Shown here: positions 45,240 to 56,314 of the stretch, in pieces | Layout: every line of letters starts with the position of its first letter | Numbering within the stretch: the first letter of the stretch is position 1 | NCBI GenBank assembly: GCA_030789695.1 | Contig: CM061136.1 | Location: 129,680,648 to 129,744,647 of the forward strand | DNA length: 64,000 bases | From: Scilla litardierei | Taxonomy: Eukaryota; Streptophyta; Magnoliopsida; Asparagales; Asparagaceae | Direction: 5' to 3' | Made by a program: the position numbers and the translations under genes | Notes under the pieces: model-generated | Told to the model about the DNA's origin: nothing | The model's database searches: none | The model's input: the letters and a program-made list of their open reading frames with translations, nothing else

Positions 45240-46387
45240 CTAATGCATGTCCAAGAAAATGACATGTCCCGGTAGTACTCTTTCGGTCTGATTTACAACC
45301 AGCAAAATCTGCGTCACTATATGATAATAAATCATATGTGCTAGTTTTATGATAGAATAAACCATAATCAGATGTATGTTTAATATATCTAATAATTATT
45401 TTCACCGCAGGTAAATGTGAAAGTTTTGGATTAGACTGAAAACGAGCACATAAACATACTGAAAACATAATATCTGGTCTACTTGCTGTAAGATAAAGTA
45501 GAGAACCAATCATATCTCTATATATACGTTGATCAACATCCTTACCATTTAAATCTTTGTCAAGAGATGTTGAAGTGCTTATATGAGTATGCTTATCTGA
45601 AGAATGTTCAATTCCAAAGCGTTTGATGAGTTCTTTTGAATACATGCTTTGGTGGATGAATATGCCTTTCTTCATTTGCTTGATTTGAAGACTAAGGAAG
45701 TAGGTGAGTTCACCCATATGACTCATTTCAAATTTTTTCTGCATAATGCTAGAAAAATCTTGGCAAAGAGATTCATTAGTAGAGTCAAATATAATATCAT
45801 CAACATATATTTGAATAATAATTATATCTGAACCTATATTTTTGATGAATAAAGTAGAATCAATTTTACCAATAGAATAACCAGAATTCAAAAGAAATTT
45901 TTTAAGTCTTTCATACCAAGCACGAGGTGCTTGCTTAAGACCATATAAAGCTTTTCTTAACTTGAAAACATGATTATCTAATTTTTCATGATGGAAACCA
46001 GGTGGTTGTTCAACATAGACTTCTTCTTTAAGAAATCCGTTGAGAAAAGCACTCTTGACATCCATCTGAAATAATTTAAAATTTCTAAAACATGCATAAG
46101 ATAATAACATTCTTATAGATTCAAGGCGAGCAACTGGTGTATAGGTTTCTTCGTAATCAATACCTTCTTCTTGATTATAGCCTTGTGCAACCAATCTTGC
46201 CTTGTTTCTTACTACCTATCCAGATTCATCCAACTTATTTTTGAATACCCACTTGGTACCAATAACTGGATGATCTGAAGGTCGATGAACTAATTCCTAA
46301 ATGTCATTCCTTTGGAATTGGTTGAGTTCTTCCTGCATAGCCATGATCCATGAACTGTCATTACAAGCTTCATTAATGTTCTTTGGT
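45240..46387 (-). pseudogene. Sire-A reverse transcriptase and RNase H N-terminal half
   Basis: An open minus-strand frame 46194-45235 holds the copia [36 protein letters not shown], then RNase H with [14 protein letters not shown] and GHALV. Upstream, 46218-46216 is an in-frame TAG where a sense codon is expected just before [12 protein letters not shown], and the 46219-46387 linker has frameshifts. RT active-site residues YVDD are kept. Confidence 0.88.
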
Positions 46388-47903
46388 TCAATGGATGATA
46401 GAAATGCACAATGTGCCATTTGTTCTATCTGTCGGGCGAGTTTTCACTCCATCTGTGATGTCTCCAAGGATTAAATCTGATGGATGATTTGGAACTTGTG
46501 CAAATGCTTTTGGAAGATCTGAAACAGACTTAACAGAAGGGTTTATAGCACCATCATCATTAAGTTTAGCATTATCAAAAGATTTAATTACAGGTAATAA
46601 ATTCTCTTCATCATCAATGATGGGAGAATTAGATGAGGGGGTCTCATCAAAAGTGACATGCAATGATTCTTCAACCGTTGAAGTTCTTTTATTGAAAACT
46701 CTGTAGGCTTTACTACATGTTGAGTATGCAACAAAAATTCCTTCATCAGATTTAGAATCAAATTTGTCAAGTGCATCTTTAGTGTTAAGAATGAAACATT
46801 TACATCCAAACACTTTAAAATAAGATACACGGGGATTACGATCAAAGAATAATTCAAAACCAGTTTTGTTTAGAAATGGTCTTATAAGAACTTTATTCAA
46901 GAGGTAACAAGTAGTAGCAACAGTTTCTGCCCAAAAATATTTTGGTAAGTTACTATCACAAAGCATTGTTCTGGCACATTCTTGAAGAGTTCTATTTTTC
47001 CTTTCTACAACACCATTTTGTGGTGCAGCACGTGGAAAAGAAAAATTGTGAGTAATACCATTTTCATTACAAAACTTAGTAAAAGATTCATTCTCAAATT
47101 CTCCCCCATGATCACTAGAATAGTAACAATGTTTGAGGATTTGATCTTTTGAATCTTTTTACTGAAGATGGAAAATTCTTCAAAGCACCATTCTTATTAT
47201 GTAAGAATAAAACCCAAGTGTATCGTGAATAATCATCAATAATAACAAATGCATATCTACTTTTATTCAAAGAGGCTACTCTTGAAGGACCAAATAAATC
47301 CAAGTGTAGGAGTTCTAAAGGTCTCTTTGTTGAGATGATGTCCTTTGATTTAAAAGAAGATTTGTGCATTTTTCCTTGTTGACAAGCATCACAAAATTGT
47401 TTGTGTTTGAATGAAATATTTGGCATTCCAATAACTAACTTGTGTTTTGAAATATGTGCAAGATTTTTGAAATTAGTATGTCCAAAACGTTTATGCCATA
47501 AAAGTGTATCGTCTGATGAAATCATCAAACAGTGATTGTGAGTGATAACTGACATGCATAAGATATAAATATTATTCTTACGCTTTCCACGAAATAAAAT
47601 AGAAGACATATCAGAATTATAAATGATGCAGTCATGTTGTTCAAAAATGATTTTAAAATCTTTATCACATAATTGACTAATGGAAAGCAAATTATGTTTC
47701 AAACCATCAACCAGGAGTACGTTCTCAATGATAGGCTGATCGGAGAGTCCAATTATTCCAATGCCTATAATTCTTCCTTTGTTGTTATCACCAAAGGTAA
47801 CTGAGCCTCCATCTTTATATTGAATGGTTGAAAGAAGGTTGATGTTTCCTGTCATATGTTTTGAACATCCACTATCTAAGATCCATCTTTCTTTTCTTGG
47901 TAC
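46388..47903 (-). pseudogene. Sire-A protease and integrase (frameshifted)
   Basis: The minus-strand frame starts at the end of the 60-nt spacer. [12 protein letters not shown] (protease) is near 47888-47850, the pre-integrase zinc region (LWHKRFGH ... CDACQQGK) near 47500-47365, and the integrase start [14 protein letters not shown] near 47310. A frameshift near 47130-47150 moves the second half ([12 protein letters not shown], then the catalytic-Glu block NGVVERKNRTL near 47020) into the frame of 46966-46388. Unlike Sire-B, the catalytic Glu is present. The gene is broken by the frameshift. Confidence 0.85.
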
Positions 47904-47963
47904 CTGAAAAGATAAAACATGAAATATTGGTACCCTTTTTCTTTAGGGTCCTTTGGATTAGAT
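47904..47963 (-). other. 60-nt intron-like spacer between Sire-A gag and pol
   Basis: On the minus strand it starts ATCTAATCC right after the LPK codons and ends ATCTTTTCAG before GTACCAAG. It is the same length and place as the Sire-B spacer at 16375-16434 and ends with an intron-like polypyrimidine-CAG. The first base is A where Sire-B has G, so a GT donor would be lost here. Confidence 0.45.
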
Positions 47964-49714
47964 CTTAGGAAGCCAAACCCAAGTAGAATTTGGCTTTCTT
48001 AAATAATTAACAAAATGTACAATAGATTGCATAAAATCAGAAATGTATGCTTTTCTATTATCTAAACATACATCCTTAGGAACCCATATACCAATTGTAT
48101 TAGGTTTCTCAGGAGATGCAATTGAACTGTTTGAAACATTTCTTTGTGAAGAAGATGTAGAAGTGTTTATTATCTTCGTGTAGATGAATGCATGATTTTT
48201 CTTTTGTGGGTTTACAAAAGTTTTCTTTCCAACAAATGAAGATGTGTTAGAAGGTTTGGATATATTCTTATTAGAATAACCCTATCCTTGCCTATGATTT
48301 GCAGGATATTGAAATTGAAGCAAATCATTGAGATTAGTCTTGCCTTTGTTAAATTTATTAACATTAGAAGACATCTCATCGTACTTCATCTTTAGTGATG
48401 AAATACTATTATCCATATTGGATATCTGTGCATGCAATTCTTGATTCTTAGTTTTGAGAAGTTCATTCTCTTTGCTATGATTCAAGATTTGAGAAGATGT
48501 ATTCTCAGTGTGTATTGCATCAAATGAAATGCATTTTGATGTTAATTCTTGATGTTCAAGAATAAGATCATCATTGCTTTTCAAAGACGTGTGATGTGCA
48601 TTTAGTCCTTTGAAATGAACAAAGAGATCATTAAATGCATCTATTAAATCTTCATTGTCAATAGTACTTACATCGCTTTCATCATTTTGTGCCATAAATC
48701 ACATGTTAGCATACTCTTCATCGTTGTTCATCTGACGAATCCCATGTTGCTGTGAATGCTTTCTTCATTCTATCAAACTTCCTTTCCTTCTTGGAATGAT
48801 CATTGTTGTAGTTGTTGGAAGTTTTGTATTTTGCTTTGAGAAGTGGACAATCCTTCTTTATATGTACTCCTGGCCTATTCAATTAAAACAAAGAGAAGAA
48901 TCAGAATTTTTAGATTTGAAATTGTTATACTTACTTTTCTTAAGAACTTCTTAAAGTTCCTTGTGAGGAAAGCAACAACATCATTATCCATTTCTGAATC
49001 ATCATCATCTGATGAGGCTTTAAAGGCAAGTACTTTCTTCTTCTGGTGTGTTTCTTCTTTCTCGTCTTCTAATTGAACTTCGAAAGCCATTAGATTACCA
49101 ACAAGACTTTCAACAGATAAAGTTGAGAGATCGTTGACTTCTTCAATTGCTGTGATCTTTGGCCGCCATTCTGGAGTTAAGGCTTTAAGAATCTTGCGAA
49201 CCTGTTCAAGTGAAGTATAAGTTTTTCCAAGAGCATTTCGAGAATTTATAATATTAGTAAACCTGGTATTCATTTCTCCAATTGTCTCTTTGTCCTTCAT
49301 CTTGAACAACTCAAATTTGTGAACCAAAACGGAAATCTTAGTTTCCTTCACTTTATTGATTCCTTCATGAGTTTCCTCGAGTATGTGGCAAATATATTTA
49401 GCAGTTTTGGCATGAGATACTCGATTAAACTCATTCTTATCCATGGCACAGAATAGGAAATTCATAGCCTTTGAGTCGGTTGCTACAGTTTTGTCGTTGG
49501 CAGTCCAATCAGAGAAGGGAGTTGTTGGCTTCTGATATCATGTCTCTATGATGTTCCATAACACATAATCCATACTTTGGAGATGAATCTCCATTCTAAC
49601 CTTCCAGTATGAATAATTGGAACCATCAAATAGAGGAGGACGAACTTGAGAGTTGCCTTCTGGATATTGCGATGAATAGTTGTGTGGAACTGCTATCATG
49701 TTCTCTTCTGCCAT
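47964..49714 (-). pseudogene. Sire-A gag (several stops and frameshifts)
   Basis: An ATG at 49714 follows the primer-site region. The first block reads a gag N-terminus (PPLFDGSNYSYWKVRM) and meets a TGA near 49550. The next open stretches are 49465-48875 (capsid, with a KTAKYICHILEETHEG-like block) and 48695-48282 (heptad-like, probable coiled coil). A CCHC knuckle near 48885-48840 is damaged (first Cys block then a stop, later HIKKDC-like remnants). It ends with a VWLPK block before the spacer. Order and length match Sire-B gag. Confidence 0.8.
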
Positions 49715-49720
49715 CTTAAT

Positions 49721-49737
49721 CCTGTTCTGATATTAAA
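49721..49737 (-). other. Sire-A primer-binding site (degenerate)
   Basis: The minus-strand sequence next to the 5' LTR reads TTTAATATCAGAACAGG, against TGGTATCAGAGC expected for the initiator Met tRNA. Base changes are consistent with age. Confidence 0.7.
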
Positions 49738-50915
49738 TGAAGGATCGCCTGTATACATAAATACACTAGAAGGGGGTTGAATAGTGTATTATAAAAACTT
49801 GTTGCAAATAAAAAATTACTAAAATTTGCAAAGATGGAACAGAAAGTAAATGACAAGTATTGAAAATAAACCAATCGCAAACACAAAGATGTATCCTGGT
49901 TCGGATCCTTTTGATCCTACTTCAGGCCTCTACTCTCCGTAGAGATTTTCAATCCACTAAAATCACTTGTCCCGCAAGTACGAACTTACAAAAATGGCGA
50001 CACTCCCCGTGTCCTAAACTTTGTACAATCTCTACAACTAGAGATTCAAACTTTGTCGAAGAAATGAAATAGAAAACACCTATAGCCTTGGTATGAATAT
50101 CAAGAATGAATTCAAAGGATGGTGTTTAAAAAGAGAGAACTTCAATGTTTCTAAATGTGAAATTTACGAAACACCCTTGAAGTTCTTTAGTTCTCAAATG
50201 AAGAAAGAGATCAGAATTTCTTCTCACAAATGAGAACACAAACAACTTTTCCCAAGAGAATAAAAAGCCTTAATTTCCATAAATGAAAACAAAGAAGAGG
50301 AAAAGTGGTGAATGAAAAGAGAGGGGGTACCCCTCCTTTTATAGTGTTCAGAAACGGTTCTGAAGGAAGTTACAAACGGCTAGAAACTGTCCAGAAAATT
50401 TCGGACTCAAACGGTCAAAACAACGGTTTAGCTGGCTACGAATATTCGTAGTCGACTAATTTTAAAACGGTCACAAACGGACTGGTGACGTGGATCATTC
50501 AACGGAGAGATCCTTGTCAGAAATTTTCAGGTCAAAAGTTAGAGAAAATATTTTTAGTAGGCTAGGAAAAATCCTAGTCGACTAAATATGAAAATTGGGA
50601 ATATTTGACATAGGATCAAATGGGTTGAAAGATGGTGTAATTTGAAGCTTAGGGATATATAATATGTTATAACCAAGGCCCTGAAGCTATCTAAAAAGTA
50701 AAATTACATCATTCCGAAGATACGTTATCCAAACGTAATATGAGTAGAGAAGCTGATACTGCGGAGAGTCCTTGTAATCTGAACATATGCATAATGTGAA
50801 TGAAATAAGCTTTATGTCTGCACATCTGCATAAATAGAGTTCGTAACAGAAAAATATATTGATTGTCACATCAAAATCATATGAAATAGAAGATGGAATA
50901 TACCAAGTTCCAACA
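49738..50915 (-). repeat. Sire-A 5' LTR
   Basis: A 1178-bp mate of 8376-9564. It begins TGTTGGAACTTGG at 50915 on the minus strand and carries the palindromes (50585-50554, 50459-50428) and TATAAAAGG at 50343-50335. It differs from the 3' LTR by scattered substitutions and small indels, clearly more than the Sire-B pair. Confidence 0.9.
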
Positions 50916-50926
50916 ATTATAGCAAA

Positions 50927-52820
50927 GTCTCATTAAAATAGGCACGCAGTCTAAAGAAGCCTGAAGCTTCTGAGACCATATCATGGGACACAAAAGTCCA
51001 AACCTCGTCATGATCCGCATACTTTTGTGTGTGTGAAGGTGAGATCCTGAAGATCCTTCACATTCAGACTAAAGTACATTAATTACCAGATAAATTCACA
51101 GACAATCCATAAGATTGTTCGTTCATACTTTCCTGCTGCCAACACGCCAGCTAGGATTGACTTCCCCAAATATGTATGCAATCCACAGGCAGCAGAATTG
51201 GCTGTACCTCAATTAAAAAGAGGATGCCCGACAGGTTCAAAAGATAAAGTTCCTCGAAAGCATAAGATTCCTGGAGATATTAAAATGATCCCTCCGCAGG
51301 ATGTTGAGCTCAGACCAGCGACCTCTCCCCTCCTGATTTCCCCTACAGAGGAAACAATAGGAGAAACATCATTATATTACGTATGGAGAGGTACTGGACA
51401 GATATAGCACAGTCGTCGATGATGATTTTGCTTTCGCTATTGACGTTCACCTCGCTGAATACGACGATGACGTCAACCCACTTTTCTATAGCATAAACAC
51501 ATAGATTGGCCAAAGTGGAACGAGGCAATAAGAGTAGAGCTGAACTCACTCTTGAAACGCAAAATATTTGGACCAGTAGTCCAAACACCCGAATGTGTAA
51601 AGCCTGTGGAATATAAGTTGGTTTTCATAACAAAAAGAAATAAAGGAAATGTGATCATTTTCCTATTTCATACTAAGCCAAACCGTCTCTGGAAAATCCA
51701 AGAAATGCAGCTCATGGACGTTGTGACTGCATATCTATACGGCAATATCGATATCTATATGAAACTTCCAGAAGGTTATACTTTACCTCTAGAGATTAAA
51801 GAGAGATGTAGGAATGTCTTCTCTATAAAGGCTTCAAAGATCATTACATGATCTTAAGCAATCAAGAAAAATGTGGTATAACAGATTTATCGAATTCCTT
51901 GTGGAACAAGGATTCACTAATAATAAAGTCTGCCCGTGTATCTTTATCATAAGAACAGTGACATGATTTGTAATAGTCGCCGAATATGTAGACGACTTAA
52001 ATCTAATAGGATCTCCTGTAGAGACCATTGAGATATCTAATAGCCTTAAGCATACCTTCGTAATGAAATACCTAGGCAAAACAAGGTATTGTCTCGGCTT
52101 ACAGATTAAACACCTTCGTGATTTAATCCTTTTATACCTATCATATTCTTCATACACCAGGAGTTTATGAAGAAAGATGTCCATTTGCAATCTATTAAAA
52201 ATGGATGCTTATTTATGATGCCTTCCAGTCGCTGGAAGAGGGGGAGGACATCCTAGGTCCTGAAGAGCCTAGCTCTAGTGTACTAGTTACACTCTTTTAT
52301 CTGGCCAACTGCACGTGTCTCTAATAGATCGTCTGCAGTAAAGCTGTTAGCCAGATACAGTGCTGCCCTGGAGAGCACCACTGGACCAAGGATAAGCTGC
52401 TTCTGCGTAACTTCCAAGGGTGAATGATCATCATCCAAGGAATATATATCGCATTTGCATGTTCACAGATCATTGCGATGACTAAACACAAATGTCCGGC
52501 CACCTCCTAAAGATCTACACATCATCTTCCAAAGTCTACATCTTATGAGAAGCTCATCATCCAAGAAGCAAGTCTAGAATACGCTCACCCAGTTCCAGCA
52601 GTACCTTGCAGACACAGTGAAGACCGAGTAAAAGAATACATACGTGGAGTAATCTACCAACTTCGAAGAGCGTACCACTCCAGAGCGCCACTGTTTTCCA
52701 GTAGCTGCTAGATATGAGAGAAACTTGTATAGATGAGTGATGATTGTATTTGCTTTCAGAACATGATGGATGTATAGACAAATAGCAAATGATTGTATAG
52801 AAACATAGAAGATCTGCAAG
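50927..52820 (+). pseudogene. Copia-1 integrase end, RT and RNase H remnant
   Basis: This continues the integrase frame left at 5290. Recognisable blocks are FPAANTPARIDFPKY near 51135-51175, RGCPTGSKDKVPRKHK near 51220-51265, WPKWNEAIRVELNSLLKRKIFGPV near 51500-51570, the RT block MDVVTAYLYGN near 51715-51745, and YVDDLNLIG near 51988-52015 followed by KYLGKTRYCLGLQIKHL. Later RNase H sequence survives only in fragments. Many stops and frameshifts are present. Confidence 0.8.
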
Positions 52821-53100
52821 CCAGAAGCTTGTACAGATCATGGGGAGTTGATAGTAGAGTTGTACTCTTTTCCCTTAGCTATGGGTTTTCCCACTGGGTT
52901 TTCCATAGCCAAAGGTTTTAATGAGGCAACCTCATTTATCTCTAGACCCTGAAGTGTCCACCCCCAATGAAAGCTGAAAGAGCTAGAAGCATAAGGCTTG
53001 TATGGATCAGGGGGAGTCACCAGTTGGTTGTACTTTTTTCCCTTAAAGCTGCTGGTTTTTCTACTGGGTTTTCCACAGCTAAGGTTTTAACTAGGCAACC
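52821..53100 (+). repeat. Copia-1 3' tail, two diverged direct repeats
   Basis: Two copies of about 110 bp (52821-52930 and 52983-53100) share ATCA(T/G)GGGGAG, TTGTACT(C/T)TTTTCCCTTA, TGGGTTTTCC and AAGGTTTTAA...GGCAACC. Each begins with a purine-rich GGGGAG tract. This repeated trailer is common in plant copia elements between pol and the 3' LTR. Confidence 0.75.
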
Positions 53101-53197
53101 ACAGTGGCTCTGGATCCAGAAGTATCTACATCATCAGCATATTGAATCCTGAAGTATTCATATGATTAACCCAAGGTAATGGAGAGATAATGGGGAG

Positions 53198-53370
53198 TGT
53201 TGTGAGTTGAGGGAGTCCTTTGGCCTCCCTCCCCTCATTATCTTCCATTACACCCCACTACTAAGTAGTGGGGGTCCCTTGGTCTTCTTACCCTTTGGTA
53301 TTCCATATTGTTGAATAAATAGAGGGACATGGCCTTGAGCCATGGTTACTCTTTCTTTTGAGTTCTAACA
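53198..53370 (+). repeat. Copia-1 3' LTR (short)
   Basis: A 173-bp LTR from TGTTGTGAGTTGAGG to GAGTTCTAACA with TGTT/AACA ends. GATAATGGGGAG (PPT) lies directly before it. A TTGAATAAATAGAGGG box near 53313-53328 could be its TATA region. No matching 5' LTR is found upstream of 1178. Confidence 0.75.
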
Positions 53371-54400
53371 GGTAAAAGTTAATTAGCAATTGTGAAAAGG
53401 TCATTAGTGTATGTAATTAGTGAAACCGGAGGAATACAACCCGGTTTTCGCATACGACTCCGAAAAATTATGAAAACATACCCACGAGATCATATCGTCG
53501 CGAGGATCGCGAATACGAGATCCATTTTGGGGTTTGATCTGCGGAGATACAAGTTTTAGGCCAAAATATTTAGGAAGTGGGTTTGCGAGTTCTAGGTTGA
53601 TTTGATATCAGAAAATTACGAAATTAATATGGGGAGTCCTAAATGATCATAGGATGATACTGTATAAGTTTGAAAACGTTTTGATGATGTTTGTATAAAA
53701 AATTAATTAATTCAGCCAAAAAAGGTAAAACTGAAAATGAATTTTTATCAAAATTGTTTAGAGGTATTTCATGAAACTCGAACTTACCGAAATACACTAT
53801 AACTAGTTTAATAAGAAATTTTTGAAATCATTTTTGATACAAAACTCCTGACTAATCATTATAAAGAAATTAAAATGTGTAAATACATGAAATACGTAAA
53901 TAGATGATTTGAAAAATACAGGCAGTTACGTCCTACCCGCCTTAAAATAATTCCGTCCTCGGAATTAAGAAGATTGATTGCTGACTAAGCAATTTAAACG
54001 ATCAAAGGGAAAACTTGATGAACGATCACGATATAGGAAAATAAGTTGAAATATAATGTGATATCACAGCATCAAGAAAACAAGAGATGATGTGAATGAA
54101 TACATACTATTGACATCACCATAGCTTCCGTAATTAGTCTTGAGACTAGTATCGTCATAATAATTAACTTGACTTTTCAAGTAGCCAAAAAAATTAATTT
54201 GAGCTAATGGCGTTACATGAAAATGATAGTTATTATGATGATGACATATGTTCGAACTTGGAACTTGTGGTGATAAGTCAGTAGCAAGCTATTTAAACCA
54301 CACAAAAAGGAAGATCATAAAGTTTATTCGTGCTACTGGTGACTTAAATGGGCCTAGCCAAGGATGTCGTTCATAATATAGCATGCAACGACTAATCCAC
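53371..54400 (-). mobile_element. Gypsy 3' end: LTR remnant, PPT and internal sequence
   Basis: At 53925-53975 the plus strand reads GCAGTTACGTCCTACCCGCC followed by TTAAAATAATTCCGTCCTCGGAA. This closely parallels the chromovirus LTR/PPT junction at 23100-23150 (GTTACATCCTCCCCACC, then ATGATTCCGCCCTCGGGA). So 53371-53932 is probably LTR in minus sense and 53933-54400 adjacent internal sequence. The LTR may continue at 1-1177 across Copia-1. No integrase frame is visible here. Confidence 0.5.
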
Positions 54401-55160
54401 GGTACTCGTGCTTTTACATCACCAATCAAGCACTAATGCCACCAATCTCCATACTGCCCAAAAGCTATCCAACACCCAAACTCTCATCCAAAGCCAGGCA
54501 CAAGGCACACATCCAACTTCAACATCCAAGGCCAAAATCATGCCAATAATCGACGACATCACTCCTTCAGTAGACCAAAACTTGACATTCGCAACACTCA
54601 ACATCACCCAACAAGTAAACATCCAAAAACTCACTTTCCAGCACACCCAAAGGAGTAGACGCAAGAAGAAGCTCAAACGGGATCTCATCATGGGCGAGAC
54701 CCGGGGCAATGAGCCCAAAAGGAGCCCAAGAACCGTAACTTCCCAAGTCCTCATCCACATAGCGGTAGCGAGGGTGGCGGTAAGGGTCGTCGCCAAGGCC
54801 AAAAATCCCAAAGCATATCGTCGGAGGGACATCGGCAGCTGTCGATCCATGGCGGCTGCGACTGCTCGACATGGCGGGTATCACCGGAATGGGGTGGAGT
54901 GGTGGAACTTCAGATGAGGCCGATGGAGCTCGAGGCAAGATGGGTTGGTCTCGCTAGGAAAGAGGTAGGGTAAGGGAGTGGGTGTCGTGGTGGCGGAGAG
55001 GAAGCCACAGGTTGGGTTTGGTGAGTGAGAGAGAGATGATGGGTTTAAAGGGGGCGCGAAAGTAGTCGATAAGGTAGGGTAGGGCAGGCTAGGTTAGGTG
55101 GGACCGGGGCTCGAGGAGAGGATGAGGACAAAAGGCAATAATGAGGGGGATGTGGTAAGT
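54401..55160. other. Unassigned stretch with a gene-like 5' region
   Basis: GC-richer than its surroundings. On the minus strand the order is a TTTAAACCC box, a CTCTCTCTC leader-like tract (about 55045-55020), a C-rich segment and then an ATG-initiated 101-codon frame (see 54567-54872). It could be the edge of an LTR leader, a captured gene fragment or nothing; I cannot decide. Confidence 0.3.
54567..54872 (-). CDS. Hypothetical short ORF
   Basis: A 101-codon frame from the ATG at 54872. It starts MSSSRSRHGSTAAD and continues with a Gly/Asp/Tyr-rich segment (GLGDDPYRHPRYRYVDEDLG). The frame is open upstream of the ATG too. A CTGGAAAGTGAG word inside could act as a splice donor. No known domain is recognised. 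An opposite-strand frame of similar length overlaps it, so coding status is doubtful. Confidence 0.2.
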   Translation of the reverse strand: MSSSRSRHGSTAADVPPTICFGIFGLGDDPYRHPRYRYVDEDLGSYGSWAPFGLIAPGLAHDEIPFELLLASTPLGVLESEFLDVYLLGDVECCECQVLVY

Positions 55161-55471
55161 GGGAGTGATCGCTCCATATTTTACACCCTTTTTCTGCATG
55201 TTTGCATGCCACTTTGATCGCTCATATCGCGCTTTTCACGATTATTCGACAATATTACGATGCTTTTCATGATTTCTTGTTTTTGTTGTGTTTCAGGAGA
55301 TATGGAGCGATTCGGAGTGATTTTGAGATCAAGAGGATTTGCACCCACTCCGGAGTGTCACCCAAGGCTCTTTTGAGGGCTATTCGGTGATGGAAGACAA
55401 GTGGAAGAAGAAGGAACTACGTAGGAGCGATGAGGAGGCGAAATGATGAAGATTGGGCATCTACAGCATGT

Positions 55472-55838
55472 CACTCGGCCGAGTGAAGCACTCACTCGGC
55501 CGAGCAAGAAGACCACTCGGCCGACCAGACCGGACACGCACCATAGAAGGAAATCAGCGTGCACTCGGCCAAGTGACGATAGTCCACTCGGTCGAGTATG
55601 GAGATCCCCTCGCCCGAGTGGCACGGGAAAATCCACCCACCGAAGGAACCGACTTACTGGAATCCGTCAGTCGATTTCAGAGTTGTCACTCGGCCGAGCA
55701 TGGAATGTCCCTCGGCCGAGTGAGTAAAGCCACTCGGCCGAGTCACCTCCGAAGACAGAACCCCGAAAATCCCCGACTTACTGGAAATGTACAGGGTTTG
55801 TCACTCGGCCAAGTGACATTTGTCACTCGGCCGAGTGA
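55472..55838 (+). repeat. CACTCGGCCGAGTG palindrome array (second Athila LTR, U3)
   Basis: About ten perfect or near copies of the 14-bp palindrome, the first perfect one at 55472-55485. The array ends about 85 bp before TATTTAAA. It has the same order and spacing style as in the solo LTR at 2146-3962. Confidence 0.85.
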
Positions 55839-55921
55839 GCCGCTCCGCCTGCTGCGTAAAGTGCGATTTTTGGGCTGCGCAGGGGCATTTTTGTCACGAT
55901 TTTTTGGGCGATTTTGAGGGG

Positions 55922-55929
55922 TATTTAAA
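55922..55929 (+). promoter_or_regulatory. Athila LTR TATA-like box
   Basis: TATTTAAA in GGGGTATTTAAACCC, following the palindrome array. The solo LTR on the other side has CTATTTAACCCC at the same relative place. Confidence 0.6.
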
Positions 55930-56314
55930 CCCAGTTTTTGCCCTAGTTGAGGAGGATTTTTTGATACTTTTTGGCAGCCTTTTTGAGAGTTTTTTAGATC
56001 ATTAGATTTAGCTTTTCTCTTGGAGATTAAAAGGTTATTTTTGTTGGATGCTATTGGATTCTCATTGGTTTGTCTCTCTTCTTATCAAAAACTCTATTTT
56101 TGGTGATAATTTCTCTATTGCAATGAATTATGCTGATTTTGTTATTGATTTTCTCATGAATTGCATGATGATTAGTGAGTAGTTTTATCGTCTTAGGGCA
56201 TAGGGATGAACCATATGGACCCTATTTCTAAATTGTGATGAATTGGTGAAATTCTTGCTAGAATTGATTAGGGTTAGGTTGGGATTGATTAATTACGGAT
56301 AGCTAGGGATTCAT

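Larger units (their letters stand above)
8376..50915 (-). mobile_element. Sire-A: Sire-type Ty1/copia element (footprint with nested insertions)
   Basis: Two same-orientation LTRs (8376-9564 and 49738-50915) bound minus-strand copia coding sequence in the order gag, protease, integrase, RT, RNase H, extra ORF, PPT. The target duplication is ATTAC (8371-8375) versus ATTAT (50916-50920), one mismatch. Sire assignment rests on the long gag with a coiled-coil-like region, a downstream ORF, and the GTTTGTCATCATCA / AAAAGGGGAGAA tract before the 3' LTR. Its pol C-terminus was split by Sire-B and its RNase H by the insert at 43961-45239. Coding parts contain many stops and frameshifts. Confidence 0.9.
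1178..53370 (+). mobile_element. Copia-1: decayed Ty1/copia element (footprint with nested insertions)
   Basis: Plus-strand copia pieces in the right order occupy 1178-2145, 3968-5290 and 50922-53370: gag with CCHC knuckle, protease/pre-integrase region, integrase, RT with YVDD, RNase H remnants, a PPT-like tract and a short 3' LTR. The reading continues across both solo-LTR insertions once their TSDs are removed: 2145 joins 3968, and 5290 joins 50927 after one GCAAA copy. No 5' LTR or primer-binding site was found upstream of the gag start, so the 5' end is truncated or replaced. Many stops and frameshifts make it the oldest element of this nest. The lineage was not assigned. Confidence 0.85.

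Noticed and set aside
51198..51407. Small AT-hook-like DNA-binding protein (RGCPTGSKDK)
   Set aside because: The block is part of the Copia-1 integrase-RT linker and lies in order with other Copia-1 motifs.
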